Source of the DNA: Catonia carolina | Taxonomy: Eukaryota > Arthropoda > Insecta > Hemiptera > Achilidae | NCBI GenBank assembly: GCA_035578175.1 | Contig: JAQMRL010000006.1 | Coordinates: 33,783,893 to 33,847,892 of the forward strand | Direction of reading: 5' to 3' | DNA: 64,000 nucleotides | Shown here: positions 35,186-47,300 of the stretch, piece by piece | Layout: every line of letters starts with the position of its first letter | Numbering within the stretch: the stretch's first letter is position 1 | Made by a program: the position numbers and the translations under genes | The notes under the pieces: model-generated | Databases searched by the model: none | Seen by the model: only the letters and a program-made list of their open reading frames with translations | Told to the model about the DNA's origin: nothing

Positions 35186-35388
35186 AAGCACTTCGTGCGA
35201 TGTTCCGTTCTGGAGATATTTTGTTCCCCTCCCCCCACACAGACGAATCGCTAAAAAACATTTTTTTGGGGTTCTGGGGCCTGAAGACTCGTATATATGA
35301 TGAAAATTCGATTTTTAATAACCGACATGAAAACAATACTTTCCTTCCTATGTACGAGTATTCATATAGGGCAAGAGAAAGAAAAATA
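35186..35388 (+). repeat. Family A 3' fragment
   Basis: Begins GTGCGATGTTCCGTTCTGG just before the microsatellite position and runs through the terminal hairpin to GGGCAAGAGAAAG. Confidence 0.8.
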
Positions 35389-35414
35389 AAATTACTAAGT
35401 TAATTTTGTCGTTT

Positions 35415-36115
35415 TTTGTTGTCATCAGTATCTCGAATGGTTTGATGCAGTTCTCCAAGCTGTTCTATCTTGCGCAAGTCGTTTCATATCTACATACCTG
35501 TAACACCCTTCATCTTTTGTAATTTGCTTTATATATTCTAACCTTTTCCTCCCCCTACAATTCACTCCATCAGTATTACCCTCCGTTATTGATAGACTAA
35601 TACCTGGATCTCTTAGGATATGCCCCACTAGCCTATCCTTTCTTTTGGTGAGATAGTTTCATATATTTTTTTTCATTCACTCGCCTAAGAACCTCTAAAT
35701 TACTTATTCTGTCCACCCACCTAATCTTTAATATTTTCCTGTAACACCACATTCAAAAGCTTTTGTCCTTTTCCTTTCTACAGCCCCTATCACCCACGTT
35801 TCACTCTCGTATAATGCTACACTCCAAACATAGTGGTTTAAGAAATTTTTCCTAATCTGTAAGTCAATGTTTGTAGTCAGTAAGCTGTTTTTCATTTCAA
35901 AGGCTTTTCCAGCTTGAGCAATTATACTTTTGATATCACTTGTGCTTTTACCATCCTTTGATATTTTACTGCCTAGATAGCAGAACTCCCCGACTTACGT
36001 TTCGTTGCCTACTCTTTAAATGTCCTAGATTAAAATTCCCATCTCTTCTAAACCACTCTTGCTGCTGCACAACATTTTCGTTTTGTTATTATTAATTTTA
36101 ATTTTGCAGTGTATT
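35415..36115 (-). pseudogene. Non-LTR retrotransposon ORF2 C-terminal third
   Basis: The minus strand encodes, in order and with frameshifts, a post-RT block with FCYLGSKISKDGKSTSDIKS and AQAGKAFEMKN. Then comes NFLNHYVWSVALYESETWVI, and finally RGRKRLEYIKQITKDEGCYR with VDMKRLAQDRTAWRTASN. These are consecutive landmarks of an insect LINE endonuclease/reverse-transcriptase protein (YLGS.I..DG, AQAK.AF, GSETW, GR.R..YI.QI..D.GC). The protein ends near 35425. No YADD core is present. Confidence 0.85.
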
Positions 36116-36430
36116 TTATAATTATTAAAGCTTATATATTTGCAATACAGTTTACCGAGTTGTCTCCTTTTTAATAATTTTGGTGTCGGTATGAACTTTG
36201 ATAGAAAAGTATAGCTTCCTCCATATAATAATCAAGAGGAAAATTATAAGAAAAAGTTGTCGGAGTAGAAATTGCATATGTTCGCTGAACACATTAAAAA
36301 TGTGGTTAACTTGTAGCTCCACCGATTTTTTTATAAAGGAGTACAGTGTTATTTTCAAAAAATAAGTGTAATCACGGAAATTGTCAATTTCTATGATGAT
36401 CGCCAAGATTCGTAATGGTTAGGCACCTTA

Positions 36431-36675
36431 CGAAGAAGAAGGAGAAGAAGGAGACGAAGGAGAAGGAGAAGAATGAGAAGGAGGAGAAGGAGGAGGAGGA
36501 GTAGGAGGAGGAGGAGGAGGAGGAGGAGGAGGAGGAGTAGGAGGAGGAGGAGGCGGAGGAGTAGGAGGAGGAGGAGGCGGAGGAAAAGGAGGAGGAGAAG
36601 GAGAAGGAGAAGGAGGAAGGAAAGGAGGAAGAGGAAAAGAAGATGAAGGAGAAAGAGAAGGAGAAGAAGAAGAAC
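36431..36675 (+). repeat. Polypurine (GGA/GAA)n tract
   Basis: About 245 bp almost entirely A and G on the + strand, with GGAGGAGGA cores and only a few pyrimidines. The minus-strand Ser-rich and Leu-rich frames across it are artefacts. Confidence 0.95.
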
Positions 36676-36679
36676 AAGT

Positions 36680-37110
36680 GTAATCATAATTATGAATCTC
36701 CCCACAACGATAACTGCAGAATTGAAAAATAGAACTTCAAAGTTTTTGAAAGCAATTCACCACAATTCCGTTCAGTTTTTCAACAAATTACCATCTAAAT
36801 AAGAATCCTTAATTGATAAACTTTGATCGGGAAGTAAAAGGTATTTTAACAAAACATGCATTTTAGTTTGATCAGAAGTTCTTAAATTATCGAACTAAAT
36901 TAAATTATCTTTAAATGTGATTTGTGTAAAATTTTAACTTGTATTTTTTATGCATACTATAAAATGACAAACCCAGAATTTCAAAGTAATATTTTTATTA
37001 AACTTTATTCAATAATTTCATGTAAATGTTAAACACATTTTTCGTGCACATTCTAAAATGTAAACATAATATTGTTTGTTAATATAGTTTTACTATTTTA
37101 ATTCATAACT
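36680..37110. other. AT-rich spacer with LINE-like scrap
   Basis: Positions 36745-36930 resemble, on the opposite strand, the tail of the LINE family at 18197 and 23636 (for example CATGCATTTTAGTTTGATCA and TTGATCGGGAAGTAAAAGG). It is a third, partial plus-strand copy of that 3' end. Confidence 0.55.
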
Positions 37111-37111
37111 G

Positions 37112-37835
37112 ACCCACCGGGTTGGTCTAAAGGTTAAGTCGTCGCCGCTGATTTTCGGAGACTCAAGGTTCCTGGTTTTAATCCTAGTAAAGGTTGTTTT
37201 TTAAAGTTGTTAAAGACTTATCTCCCACCACAGATATTTTTTGATGAACTACTTTTATATGTATTTTAATACTAGACAGTGGATACCAGTGTTCTTTGAT
37301 GATCGGGGTTCAATTAACCATACTTTCTCAGAAATGGTCAGCCTGAGTCTGTACAAGACTACACCTCATTTACACTTCATAGATATCAATTTCATCTCAT
37401 TGGGTCATAGGGTTGCATATTGTGCTTATTTTGAACAAATTGAAACGTACACACGTTGTTGTTTAGGTCAGCAGCCGGAAGGCTGGTTTGAACCTCCTGA
37501 GACTTTACTAAGTAAAACTTTACTGAATGGTAAAGTATACTTTTCAGCATACCAGGCCCTCTGAATTTTCTACTTTCCACCCTGCAAATGACACCATCAC
37601 TTCATTCACCAGAGGATGTTGGCTGTATAATGAAATCCATTAATCTCAGAGAAGATAACTCTGATTAGTGTATCTTATAGTTGTACCTCTTCTGTTCTTA
37701 AATAGTTCAGTTATATAATTGGCTGACCATGTGATAAGAAACAGAACTATTTTTTGTATTCCTGGAACTAGCAGATCGAGTGTAGATAATTTAATACTCC
37801 AACTGCCTGTTATGGGCAGGTACACACATCAAGGA
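37112..37835 (+). repeat. SINE-C with nested Family B
   Basis: SINE-C head at 37112 with eroded boxes and a shortened anticodon region. The body runs to CGTACACAC (37454). Family B occupies 37455-37819 and SINE-C sequence resumes with ATCAAGG. A foreign stretch of about 50 bp sits near 37195-37245. Confidence 0.75.
37455..37819 (-). repeat. Family B nested in SINE-C, 8-bp direct repeat
   Basis: The + strand begins GTTGTTGTTTAGGTCAGCAG. GTACACAC flanks it on both sides (37447-37454 and 37820-37827). The opposite end is CTGCCTGTTATGGGCAG. Confidence 0.85.
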
Positions 37836-37885
37836 TTAAAAACTAACAAAAAAATAATAACTTTGGTAACTTCGTTATTAAGTTT

Positions 37886-38242
37886 GTTGTTTACGTCAAC
37901 AGCTGAAAAGTTGGTTTGAACCTCTAGAGGTTTTACTAAGTAAAACGAGGAGTGAGGTGGTTTACAATTGCCTTCCTCACTGAGTATAAAAGTAGCCTAA
38001 GCTTATCAGCACGCCAAGCCCTGCGAAAAGCATTTACTATTCACGCTGCAAATGACACCTTCACTTCATTCACCACAGGGTCTGACTGTATAATGAAATT
38101 CAAAACTTTCAGAGGAGATAACTCTGACTAGTGTATTTTACACCTTGGCTGACCATGTGATAAGAAACAGACCAATTTTTTGTAGTCCTGGAACTAGCGG
38201 ATCGATTGCAAATAATTTAACACTCCTCTGCCCGTTATGGGC
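37886..38242 (-). repeat. Family B with internal deletion
   Basis: The + strand begins TTGTTTACGTCAACAGCTGA. It lacks the CTACCTCTTCTGTTCTTAAA segment (join at about 38143) and ends CTGCCCGTTATGGGC. Confidence 0.8.
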
Positions 38243-38244
38243 GT

Positions 38245-39090
38245 TTATTAAATTTAACAATTCCAAAAGTAAATATGTATTTATTTAATTTTTTAATTAA
38301 ACAAAACGAACAATTTTAAGTTTCTTCTGTCTGTATAACCCTCCGTAATAACACAAATATTTGAATGTTCCGTGAGCGAATTTGCATGACATCGTAGGCA
38401 GAAACGGAAGATATCATATGCGAAAACTAGAAAACGAAGTGAGAACAGAATATATATGTATTTCTCTCTTTTTGTCTGTCGGGTTTGTTTGCAGCAAGCA
38501 AAAAGAGACGAGACGCACATTGAAGTAAAAGGAAATAGCTTTGAAACAAGGCAGACTGACTCTCTATACTGTATGACGGGGGTTTAGTTTACAATTTTAA
38601 TATAAAATTGGTCATGATGTTTCCTACAACACCCTTTCTCTAAACTATTTCCATCTCATTCATATAATATATTTCTGTCTTTTTCTAACCTTATCTCTTC
38701 CTATAGTTGTACTCGAATATAAGCTAACACCTCCTTGTTTGTACATACAAAATGTAGACCTATAAACTTTTGCTTTTGCTTTTCCTTTGCCAGACGAATA
38801 ATATGTAAATTGTCCGACTGTTATATCTCAAATATACTATTCTCTACAAACATGTCATTTAAATTCCTGTAGAATTGAGTTAAATAATTTTCCTATTTAC
38901 ATACGGTACGCATTCGAAATTTGTATATAAGATTAGGTATGTATTGGTTAACTTATTTACTTATATATACAGTTAAATAAATTCTTTGTAGTTTTATGAA
39001 ATCGAGACCACTTCGTAACGTTTTCTCGTTAACATTTCTAATCTTTTTATTGTGTATTTAGATTTAATCAACGTTTAGATAGACTATTAA
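38245..39090. other. Spacer, nothing recognised
   Basis: No shared repeat or coding signal is visible. Confidence 0.45.
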
Positions 39091-39091
39091 C

Positions 39092-39358
39092 GTGCCCATA
39101 ACAGACAGGCAGAGTGTCAGATTATTTACACTCAATCTATTCGTTACAGGGCTAAAATAAATAGTTCTATTTCTTATCACATGGTCAGCCAATTAAATGA
39201 CTGAATTATTTAAGAACAGAAGAGGTAGAGGTGTAAAAGACAATAATCAGAGTTATCTTCTCTGAAAGTAATGAATTTCATTATACAGCTGGACCCTGTG
39301 GGAATGAAGTGAAGTTGTCATTTGCAGGATGGAAAGTAGATGTTTTTTTGGAGTGCCT
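39092..39358 (+). repeat. Family B, 3'-truncated
   Basis: Begins GTGCCCATAACAGACAGGCA and stops after TTTTGGAGTGCCTG. Confidence 0.8.
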
Positions 39359-39359
39359 G

Positions 39360-40465
39360 CAAAATTGCTATGTTAGACGAACTTTCTGATACCTACAGTT
39401 CAATTCCGTTTCGTTGTATTCGTTAAATTATCGTGCATATTTTTTGGCCAGGGAAAGGCGCGACTTCTTTTTAAGCCACCAATATAGTTTGAGCAATTGC
39501 TTTGTTTCGTCCAAATGTATGTTTTTCCAATTAAGTGTCTACATGAATTTATCTAAACAGGTAATGTAGTCAGTCCGGGTTATGACCTTATCGTTTACTG
39601 AAACTATTTAGTAAATGCTTTTCTATGCGTATAAGTAATGTAAAGATTTTTTGTTTAGCATTGAAATTTCCACTGATGTTCATTGTTTTAATGGAGATAT
39701 TCTTTAAAACTTTCATGTTGATGAAGTGGCTATTGCAAGAAAGCATAAACAGCTATAATGTGAAGATCTCTTGTTTACGTTTTATTCTTTTTTCTACAAA
39801 ATACGAAACGTGTACTTTTATGAAATAGCTTACTCAACTTTTTATGCAATAATGTCAACTTAGTTTGGTACACAAGAACAAAGACTTACTCATAATGTAA
39901 CATTATTAATTCATTGTCTTCCATAATTTTTTAATTTCAGCTTATGGAGGTTTCATCATATTTTGAAAATCATAATAGTAGTACCTTTAAAATGTAACCA
40001 CGTTTATAACCATTACAATACAGTTCATAATGGAATTTAAAATATTAATTGCTTAGTGATTATGATAAAATTGACTTAAACTTAACAGTTTCATAAACTT
40101 TTTATAACTGAATATAAGTAACACAACCAAACTGATGAATTTCATGCCAAGCAAAAAGATTATAACTTTCTTCATAAAAGTTTTCTCACTTACACTTTTT
40201 AAAGTATGGTTTAAAACTTACGTGAAAGAACTTTACGAAAAATTTTCTTTTAAATTATATATAATATACACTGTATGTACTCTTCAGGGTAATGTAATAA
40301 CAACGATTATGGGCTTTACTGGAAAAGTTTTGAAGATTCATAGATAATGGAAAGAAAATGTAAAAAAATCTATTGATTTTTCTTCCTTTTTTTCTATTGC
40401 CTACATTTTATTTATTCGTTCGGCCGTTGACACTGTTTAAGGAGTAGGTTATTATATAAGGGATT
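39360..40465. other. AT-rich spacer, nothing recognised
   Basis: Chance frames of up to 70 codons without recognisable domains. No repeat shared with the window. Confidence 0.45.
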
Positions 40466-40467
40466 GA

Positions 40468-41195
40468 AAAAAAATCTGGGGTGAAACACTCACACACGAT
40501 TTCCTCTTGCCAATGCAAATAATGAACAATATAACATAACATTAGTATTAAAACACTAAAAATAAACAAAAAACTAACCTCAAAAAACATAACCTTATTT
40601 TAATTATGAGTGAATGACGCAAAATGAAAATCAACCTTAGTTTGGCTTAAAAACACGGAAAATCACTCTTTCACGCTAAACTAGGATTTTTAGAGAAAAA
40701 GATGTTAATAAAAGTTGTAGATCTTTTAATTTCCTATAAATATAATTATATGCACTTTTTTCGTGAAATGCATACTAAGGCTGAAATCTTAAAAATCGAT
40801 TTTTGACACGTTTTCGCGAGAAAAAAAACAGAAAATTGCTAATTACCGCTAAAGTAAGTGTTATACAAAATATAAATTAAAACAAAAGTTGTAGGATTTT
40901 AAATTCTGTATACTATTTAACATATACATTTTTGCGTTAAAATGCATAGGCTATTAAAGTCGCAATCTTAAAAACCCAATTTTTTTATGAGAAAACAACC
41001 TCCCCAAGAATTTCAGCAGACACTGCGTCTACCCTATCCTATAGGGCATAAAAAATTTAGTAAATGAGGCGACTTTTTAAAAAATCGTAGGAGCAGTTGC
41101 TAAGAAAATCGCAAAAAAGTGAAAATTACGAATAAACTGCTACTTCCGGTAAACTGATTTTGATGAAAATGTTCGTATCGGTGTGTTTTATGTTT
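40468..41195 (+). repeat. Family A, left part of a foldback
   Basis: Starts GGGGTGAAACACTCACAC and proceeds through both internal modules to GATGAAAATGTTCGTATCGG, where orientation flips. Confidence 0.85.
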
Positions 41196-41556
41196 TCTGT
41201 TTTTTCTCACGAAATTGAGTAAAAAATCGATTTTGCTTAAGATATCAGCCTCAGTATGCATTTTGCGACAAAAGTTTTTTAATCAAATTTATAGGAAATT
41301 AAAAGATCTACCACTTATATTTAAAACATTTTTCTCTACAGACCCTAGTTTAGTGTGAAAGAGCGATTTCCGTATTTTTTTAGCCAAATTGAGGTTGATT
41401 TTCATTTTGTGTCTTTCACTCATGATTAATTTGGGTTATGTTTATTGAGTTTTGTTTTTTTATTTCTTTCTAATGTTTTGTTACTATTTCAGAATATATT
41501 GTTAATTATTTGCATTGGCAAGAGAAAGTTGTGTGAGTGTTTCACACCAGATTTTT
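41196..41556 (-). repeat. Family A, right arm of a foldback
   Basis: Reads in reverse from the CACGAAATTGAGT module region back to GTGTGAGTGTTTCACACCAG. It is the mirror image of about 40468-40835. Confidence 0.85.
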
Positions 41557-41569
41557 TGTTATATACGTG

Positions 41570-42110
41570 CATAAAACTTATGCTAAAGAACCAGTTTGGT
41601 TCCACGGAAGGTCACGTTGAACAAATTTACAGAGTTGTCAACAACATCTACAAAACATTTAAAGAGAAAATTTAGTTCACAACCGTTTTTGACATTATTG
41701 CAAGTCTATGACAAAGTGTGGCACAGAAGTCTTCTTTTAAAAATCAAACAGAATTTTCCTTACCAGTATTACTCATGTTTTACTTATTATTTGAAGGACC
41801 GATATCATACAGTGAAGTATAAATCTGAACAGTCTTGTTCAAAATTAACACAAGCTGGTGTTCCACAAGGAAGCGTATTGTCTTGTATTTTATACTCTAT
41901 TTATACCCTTTCGATCAAACACAAAATAATAATACTGTAGTAGCAACATTTTGCAGACGACACATCCATTTATAAAATACACTATGTCCATGAATTGCAC
42001 GCCAACACTTAGACAACGTACAAAATTGGTAAAAGACGTAGCGTATGAAAACAAATGAAAAAGAGACTTCAAAAGTTCAGATCAACAATTTAACTGAAAA
42101 CTGAAGATCA
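41570..42110 (+). pseudogene. Jockey-type LINE reverse transcriptase fragment
   Basis: Across two frames the sequence gives QFGSTEGHVEQIYRVVNNI, VYDKVWHRSLLLKIKQNFP, AGVPQGSVLSCILYSIYT and, after a stop and frameshift, FADDT. These are reverse transcriptase blocks in order: template-contact block, FDKVWH-like block, PQGSVL block and the catalytic .ADD block, as in the jockey clade. A further decayed piece follows (frames with HLDNVQNW and MKTNEK). It starts immediately after a Family A end and lacks the endonuclease. Frame breaks make it inactive. Confidence 0.85.
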
Positions 42111-42114
42111 GTTA

Positions 42115-43440
42115 AAATCTGGGTACCAAATTTTTCAACATCCCCATACATTATTATTCATTTCAGAAACAGAATGCGAGGAAGTAAATAAAGTTTTTAA
42201 ATATTACATTAAAAACAGTGAAATTTCAAATGATTATAATGTAGCGACAGCAAATTTTAATTTAACAAATGATTCAAATTTTCAAATTATATTGTCTCTA
42301 ACCAATAATTAAATTTGATAAAACAGGTAAATTTAAAAGTTTAAAATACATTATAATAACTCTGTCTATTTTCACTATAATTATTACCATTTTTAAATAT
42401 ATTTTATAAAATACAATTCTTAAAAATAAATAATACATGCAAAATATATTTTCCCATAAAATTGATCATGTAATAATAAAAATTATATATCAGAATATGT
42501 TTACTAAAAACAAACATGAAAAAGTTTCGTTTAAAATTGGCTACACCTATTATTTCAAAAAGAGAATCCGATAATTTATTTATCAATAATAATTTTTGGA
42601 TCGTTCCGAACATATGTAATTAGATTACCTGTGTATTATAATTACATGTTGTAGATTTCAAATGAAATTATATAAAAATAATCAAGTAATTTTTGTTTTA
42701 CTTTTTGCGCTATTCTAATCTAGACATTATTGTTATTATGTAGGCTATAGTTAACCTGATAAAGTTATTACTTTTTTATTACTATAATTTTTTTATTTAT
42801 ACGAGTATCTATTTAAATAATAGATTATTTAAATCTATTTTATTTTATTTTATTTAAAACTCTATTTTACTCGTATCTTGTTTTAAAGTTGGTAGGCTAC
42901 ACCTTGTAATATGACAAATTTACTGGACACCTGGAGTTGTTTATTTTTGAGTCTATTGAAATAAAAATAGATATCTCCAGCTGATTAAGATAAATATTTT
43001 AATAAAATTATTTGATTTCAATAACAAAAGTATGGTTACTAGGCAACTAAGAAGAAGAAAGGAGAATTGTAAAATATTTAAATGGGGGACAGGAGGCCAA
43101 ACCAAACGGGTGGGTCCCTCATTCAGTCTTAAAAAATAGTTATTGGGATTAAAATATTATACTATTCTCCAAATAAAAGTGAATTGTTCATTTCAGTTGT
43201 CGGTATTCCCGTAAGGGACATAATAAATATATTTTCATAGGATTACAATGACAAGAATGTCGTAATTATTGTGATGGATAGTTTTAAAGGTTTACAGTAA
43301 CGGGATGTTTACCAATTTTATTATCTTTTTAATTATTTTAAAATATAGTTATTTTACAACCTTTATAACTATAAGTTTAGTTACTTTATTATTTTAGAGA
43401 TTAATTTAAAGCTTTTCTCTACTATACATTTACAAGATAT
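42115..43440. other. AT-rich spacer, nothing recognised
   Basis: No shared repeat or coding signal is visible. Confidence 0.45.
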
Positions 43441-43459
43441 TTCTTCTATACCAAGATGC

Positions 43460-43600
43460 AGTACCGGACCTGATATCCCAATGAAACGAGCAAGACCTAA
43501 GGAACATTCTGAGATCTTAACTTCTACGCCAATAAAATTCACACTTGAAGAAAAACGAGAAAGAATCAGAAAAAGAAGGAAAGATGACAAAAAATAATAA
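43460..43600 (+). pseudogene. Possible DDE transposase C-terminal linker scrap
   Basis: The plus frame reads GPDIPMKRARPKEHSEILTS, then TPIKFTLEEKRERIRKRRKD before a stop. Pro/Lys-rich segments with SEILTSTP.K..LE are seen downstream of DDE cores in some insect pogo-like transposases. No core or terminal repeat is visible. A lone chance frame is the alternative. Confidence 0.3.
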
Positions 43601-43897
43601 AACAGGAGGGAACGTTTAAACTGACAAATAGAACCAAAAGAAGAAAAAACCAGAAAGAAAATTAAATGTATTGCTTTTGCTGAAAAAATTAAGTTAAGGA
43701 TAGCTAACAAGCAGATGATCAGGAAACTTTTTGATTATGACACAGGTAGCCTATCGGGCGACTACTTTGGGTTAAGGTTTTAAGGTGTAATAATTTCCTA
43801 GGGTACCAAACCCGGGCCCTCGCTTTGGAGTACCACACGATGGACTCGGGTACGAAGGAGACTAGAATTTACAACTTATCACGTATAAGAATTTATG

Positions 43898-44850
43898 ACC
43901 AACGGGGTTGGGCAAGAGGTAAAGTCGTCGCCGGGAGTCAGCTGTTTAACAGCTGATTTTTGGAGACATATGTTCCTGGTTCGAATCCTAGTAAAAGTAT
44001 AGTTACTTCAGTCACAAGATTGCCTTTGTTTGCAACGAGGGGTAAGAGGGGAAAAACATCAGTGTGCATGTGCATCTGCTTTAATTTCAGTACAACAAAC
44101 ACAATAACTTATACTATACCTAGAGCATATACAGTATGTCGCGAAACCTTTTGTAGGTTAACTGTACGAATATAACTGTTCCCGTAAACAAAAGTGTTAG
44201 TTTCTCGAAAACTTGGGCAGACTATTCACAGTGCTGAACAAAATTTAATATGCAATGTAATAAAATGCTGTGGAGTTGAAGCTAAACAAAGATGCCTTTT
44301 TCTAGCTTTTAACAAAAGCCATGAACGAGTGGCTAACTACTGTGATGTTTTTCCTTCCACAATTCGAAAAAATGAAGGAAATTAAAGACATAAAGAAGCT
44401 ATTCCTCAACAGTTTTGTTGACACCTGGTAAAAAAAGGAAAAAGTTAGGTAGACACTAGTGTGACTGATAGTGAAGACGCCGGTGACAGCGATAGTAAAG
44501 AAGGCGATTCATTCGTAGAAAATTTTGTTCGAATGGAATAAGATAGCTGGTAATTACAGTAAATCAAACATTTCTAGTTATGTAATTAAGCTATAGTCAA
44601 TATTACAGGTCAGATTTATTTCTTATAAGGTTTATGAAGAAAACATTTTCTCGAAATAAACCACAGCTTACAAAATGTATGTAGAAACTACACGGTAGTG
44701 AAATGTACTAATAAGGTCTCACTAGTGAGATTGGCAGCACTGTCAAATTTTCTCTTCCCTACCTCACAGCCAATCCATACGCAAAAGGCAATCTCGTGAC
44801 TTCAGTATCTATAGTTACTTTTATACGGATTTGAACTTGACAGATGATGA
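43898..44850 (+). repeat. SINE-C split by a DNA transposon
   Basis: The SINE head runs 43898-44012 with B box GGTTCGAATCC. The body resumes at 44799 with TATAGTTACTTTTATACGGA and then fades. The 44013-44798 element lies between. Confidence 0.8.
44013..44798 (+). mobile_element. 786-bp DNA transposon, 8-bp TSD, 15-bp TIRs
   Basis: Terminal inverted repeats CACAAGATTGCCTTT (left) and CACGAGATTGCCTTT (right, reverse complement) differ at one base. ACTTCAGT is duplicated at 44005-44012 and 44799-44806. An 8-bp TSD fits hAT or P-like superfamilies. Inside, a short frame (44194-44385) holds QTIHSAEQNLICNVIKCC and ERVANYCDVFPSTIRKN, which resembles a helix-turn-helix N-terminus seen in some insect transposon proteins. 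After a stop there is a Ser/Asp/Glu-rich stretch (DTSVTDSEDAGDSDS). That would be start and end of a transposase with the DDE core deleted. The superfamily remains uncertain. Confidence 0.8.
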
Positions 44851-45012
44851 TAATAACTCTGACTAATGTATTTTACACCTCTACCTCTTCCATTCTTAAA
44901 GGCTTCAGTCATATAATTGCTGACCGTGTGATAAGAAACAGATCTATTTTTGTATCCTTGATCTAACAGATCCAGTGCAAATAAATTAACACTTCACCTG
45001 CCTGTTAAGTGA
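44850..45012 (-). repeat. Family B 5' part
   Basis: The + strand reads TAATAACTCTGACTAATGTA to CTTCACCTGCCTGTTAAGTG. Confidence 0.75.
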
Positions 45013-45171
45013 ATAAATATGTTTAATGAATTTTAATGTTCAAATCAAATTTATGCTATCTCTCTCGAAGAAAAAAACAGAAAATTCATTTTTAAAATAC
45101 GTTTTTAAGGAACTTTTTGTATTTAAACGTTCTTATTATTTTTTCGAAAATTGTTTGGTTTGTTTAGGCTA

Positions 45172-45346
45172 ACCGGTGTAATTTGATGGTTGAGGTTCAA
45201 TTAACCATACTTTATCAGGAATAATTGACCTCGGTCTGTACATGACTACACCTCATTTACACGTCATACACATCATCCTCATCTCAGTGGGTCATGGGGT
45301 TGCTAATTGTTGTGAATTGAACCGATTTTAACGTACACACATTATA
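45172..45346 (+). repeat. SINE-C 3' half
   Basis: Begins in the GTAATTTGATGGTTGAGGTT block and ends AACGTACACACATTATAA. The tRNA-like head is missing. Confidence 0.8.
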
Positions 45347-45349
45347 AAT

Positions 45350-45835
45350 AAAAAAATAATTTAATTTAGCTAAATTTTAATTTGTAAACAAAATCTACTG
45401 GACTAATATTCCGGTGTTATGATACGACCTCAAGCATATTCTACGCTATCTTATTTAATTGTATCTATAAATTATTTAAGATCTATTATTATAGATAATA
45501 ATACAACAAAATTTCTAACAAATCGATAAATTTTTAAAAAAAATTAAAAAGTTTACAGAAAACTATATTTCTAAATGAAACAGACTGACAGAACTGTTAC
45601 AAAAATCATAATAGCTGAACGGATGATGCCTCAAGCTTTTATTTACCAAAATTGTTGTAAACTATCAGTCGAATTAGCCGAGGAATACAAAACATTCAAA
45701 ATTACGTTCGATTTCCTTGTTTACCGATCCGAACAACAAGAAAATCCTTGGTTTGCACATCATAGATTACTTACCTTTCTAATAAAAGTTTTATTTTCTT
45801 TTAATAGTTAATTAATTTTTATTATTTAATATATA
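45350..45835. other. AT-rich spacer, nothing recognised
   Basis: The 78-codon frame at 45575-45811 has no recognised domain and lacks support from context. Confidence 0.4.
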
Positions 45836-45837
45836 AA

Positions 45838-46344
45838 AAATCTGGTTTGAAACACTCACACGATTTTCTCTCGTCAATGCAAATAATTAACAATATAACC
45901 TAATATTAGTTCTAATAAAACATTAGAAAGAAACAAAAAACTAACCTCAAAAACATCACTTTATTTTAATCATGAGTGAAACGCAAAATGAAAATCAATC
46001 TCAGTTTGGCTTAAAAATACGGAAAATCACTCTTTCACGGTAAACTAGGCTCTGCAGAGAAATATGTTTTAAATAAAATTTGTAGATCTTTTAATTTCCT
46101 ATAAATTTGATTTACACTTTTATTGTAAAATGCATACTAAGGCTGAAATCTTAAAAAATCTATTTTTTCACATTTTCGTGAATAAAAACAGAAAATCGCT
46201 AATTACCGCTAAACTAAACGTTATAAAAAATGTTAAAAAACAGTTGTAAGATTTTAAATTCTCTACAACTTTTATTATAGGCGACATTTCTGCGCTAAAA
46301 TGCATAGTAAAGCAGCAATCTTAAAATAACAATTTCTTTTGTAC
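45838..46344 (+). repeat. Family A 5' half, ended by Family B
   Basis: Runs from TCTGGTTTGAAACACTCACA through both internal modules and stops at AACAATTTCTTTTGT, where Family B begins. Confidence 0.85.
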
Positions 46345-46716
46345 AGGTCATTAGCCAAAAGGATGGTTTGAACCTAATCTTTACTAAGTAAAATGAGGAG
46401 TGAGGTGGTTTACCATTGCCTTCCTTACTGAGTGAAAAAGTATGCTTATCAGTATGCCAGGCCCTCTGAAAACCATATGTTTTTCACCCTGCAAATTACA
46501 CCTTTACTTAATTTACCATAGGTTCTGGCTATATATTGATGAAATTCATTACTTTAAAAAAAGATAACTATAACTAGTGTCTTTTACCTCTACCTCTTCT
46601 GTTCTTAAATGCTTCAGTCATATAATTGACTGACCGTGTGATAAGGAATAGAACTATTTTTGTAGCCCTGGAACTAGCGGATCGAGTGCAAATAAAGTAA
46701 CACTCCACAGGTTTGT
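46345..46716 (-). repeat. Family B retroposon
   Basis: The + strand starts ACAGGTCATTAGCCAAAAGG and ends CACTCCACAGGTTTGTTAAG. There is a small deletion around the CCTCTAGAGGTT palindrome. Confidence 0.8.
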
Positions 46717-47300
46717 TAAGCCTAGAACCTAGACGTATAATGTTACAATTTCTTAAAATAAATTGTTTCATAATTTCTTCCAAATTTTTCTTAACAAAAA
46801 TATTCATAAATCAAGTCAACAATATATTTTTTCTAAAATTACATCGGAATACAACAGACAGTGTTATAATTTACGGTAAAAAGTTGCTGTTATTTAAAAG
46901 AAACAATTATTTTAAAATTACAATAGTAAGAAATAAATAAGTAATGTTACATTATCGTAGTTTCCATTGGTTAGTAAGCTGATTACTTAAGTTATAAATA
47001 TCTTCAGTATTTCTTTTCGATTGAAACTACGGACTCCTTTTGCAATGGCTTCATTCCTTTATATCCGACTGTAAGAAGATTAGAAATAGAATCAGCTTTT
47101 TATATTTTACAGTATGTTTGAGTAAAAACAGACAGATGTAGAGAACATTGTTTATCCAGATATCTAATTTTATGAAAAACATACACAATGAAAGAGTTAA
47201 TTGTTTATAAGTATGAGACAATAGGATTGTGCTGTATTAGATTAATTTATTAAGAAAACTTTTTATTGTTTAATAAATAAACAGAGCTTAGTAAGTAAAA
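46717..47300. other. Spacer, nothing recognised
   Basis: No shared repeat or coding signal is visible. Confidence 0.4.

Noticed and set aside
36384..36705. Ser-rich and Leu-rich minus-strand frames
   Set aside because: They are translations of the polypurine tract.
41445..41675. Plus-strand 76-codon frame
   Set aside because: Its first half is reversed Family A sequence and its second half is the start of the jockey RT in a shifted frame.
43381..43710. Minus-strand hydrophobic 109-codon frame suggesting a membrane protein
   Set aside because: The opposite strand is Lys/Arg-rich with a transposase-like linker; hydrophobicity on the minus strand is a mirror effect of that composition.
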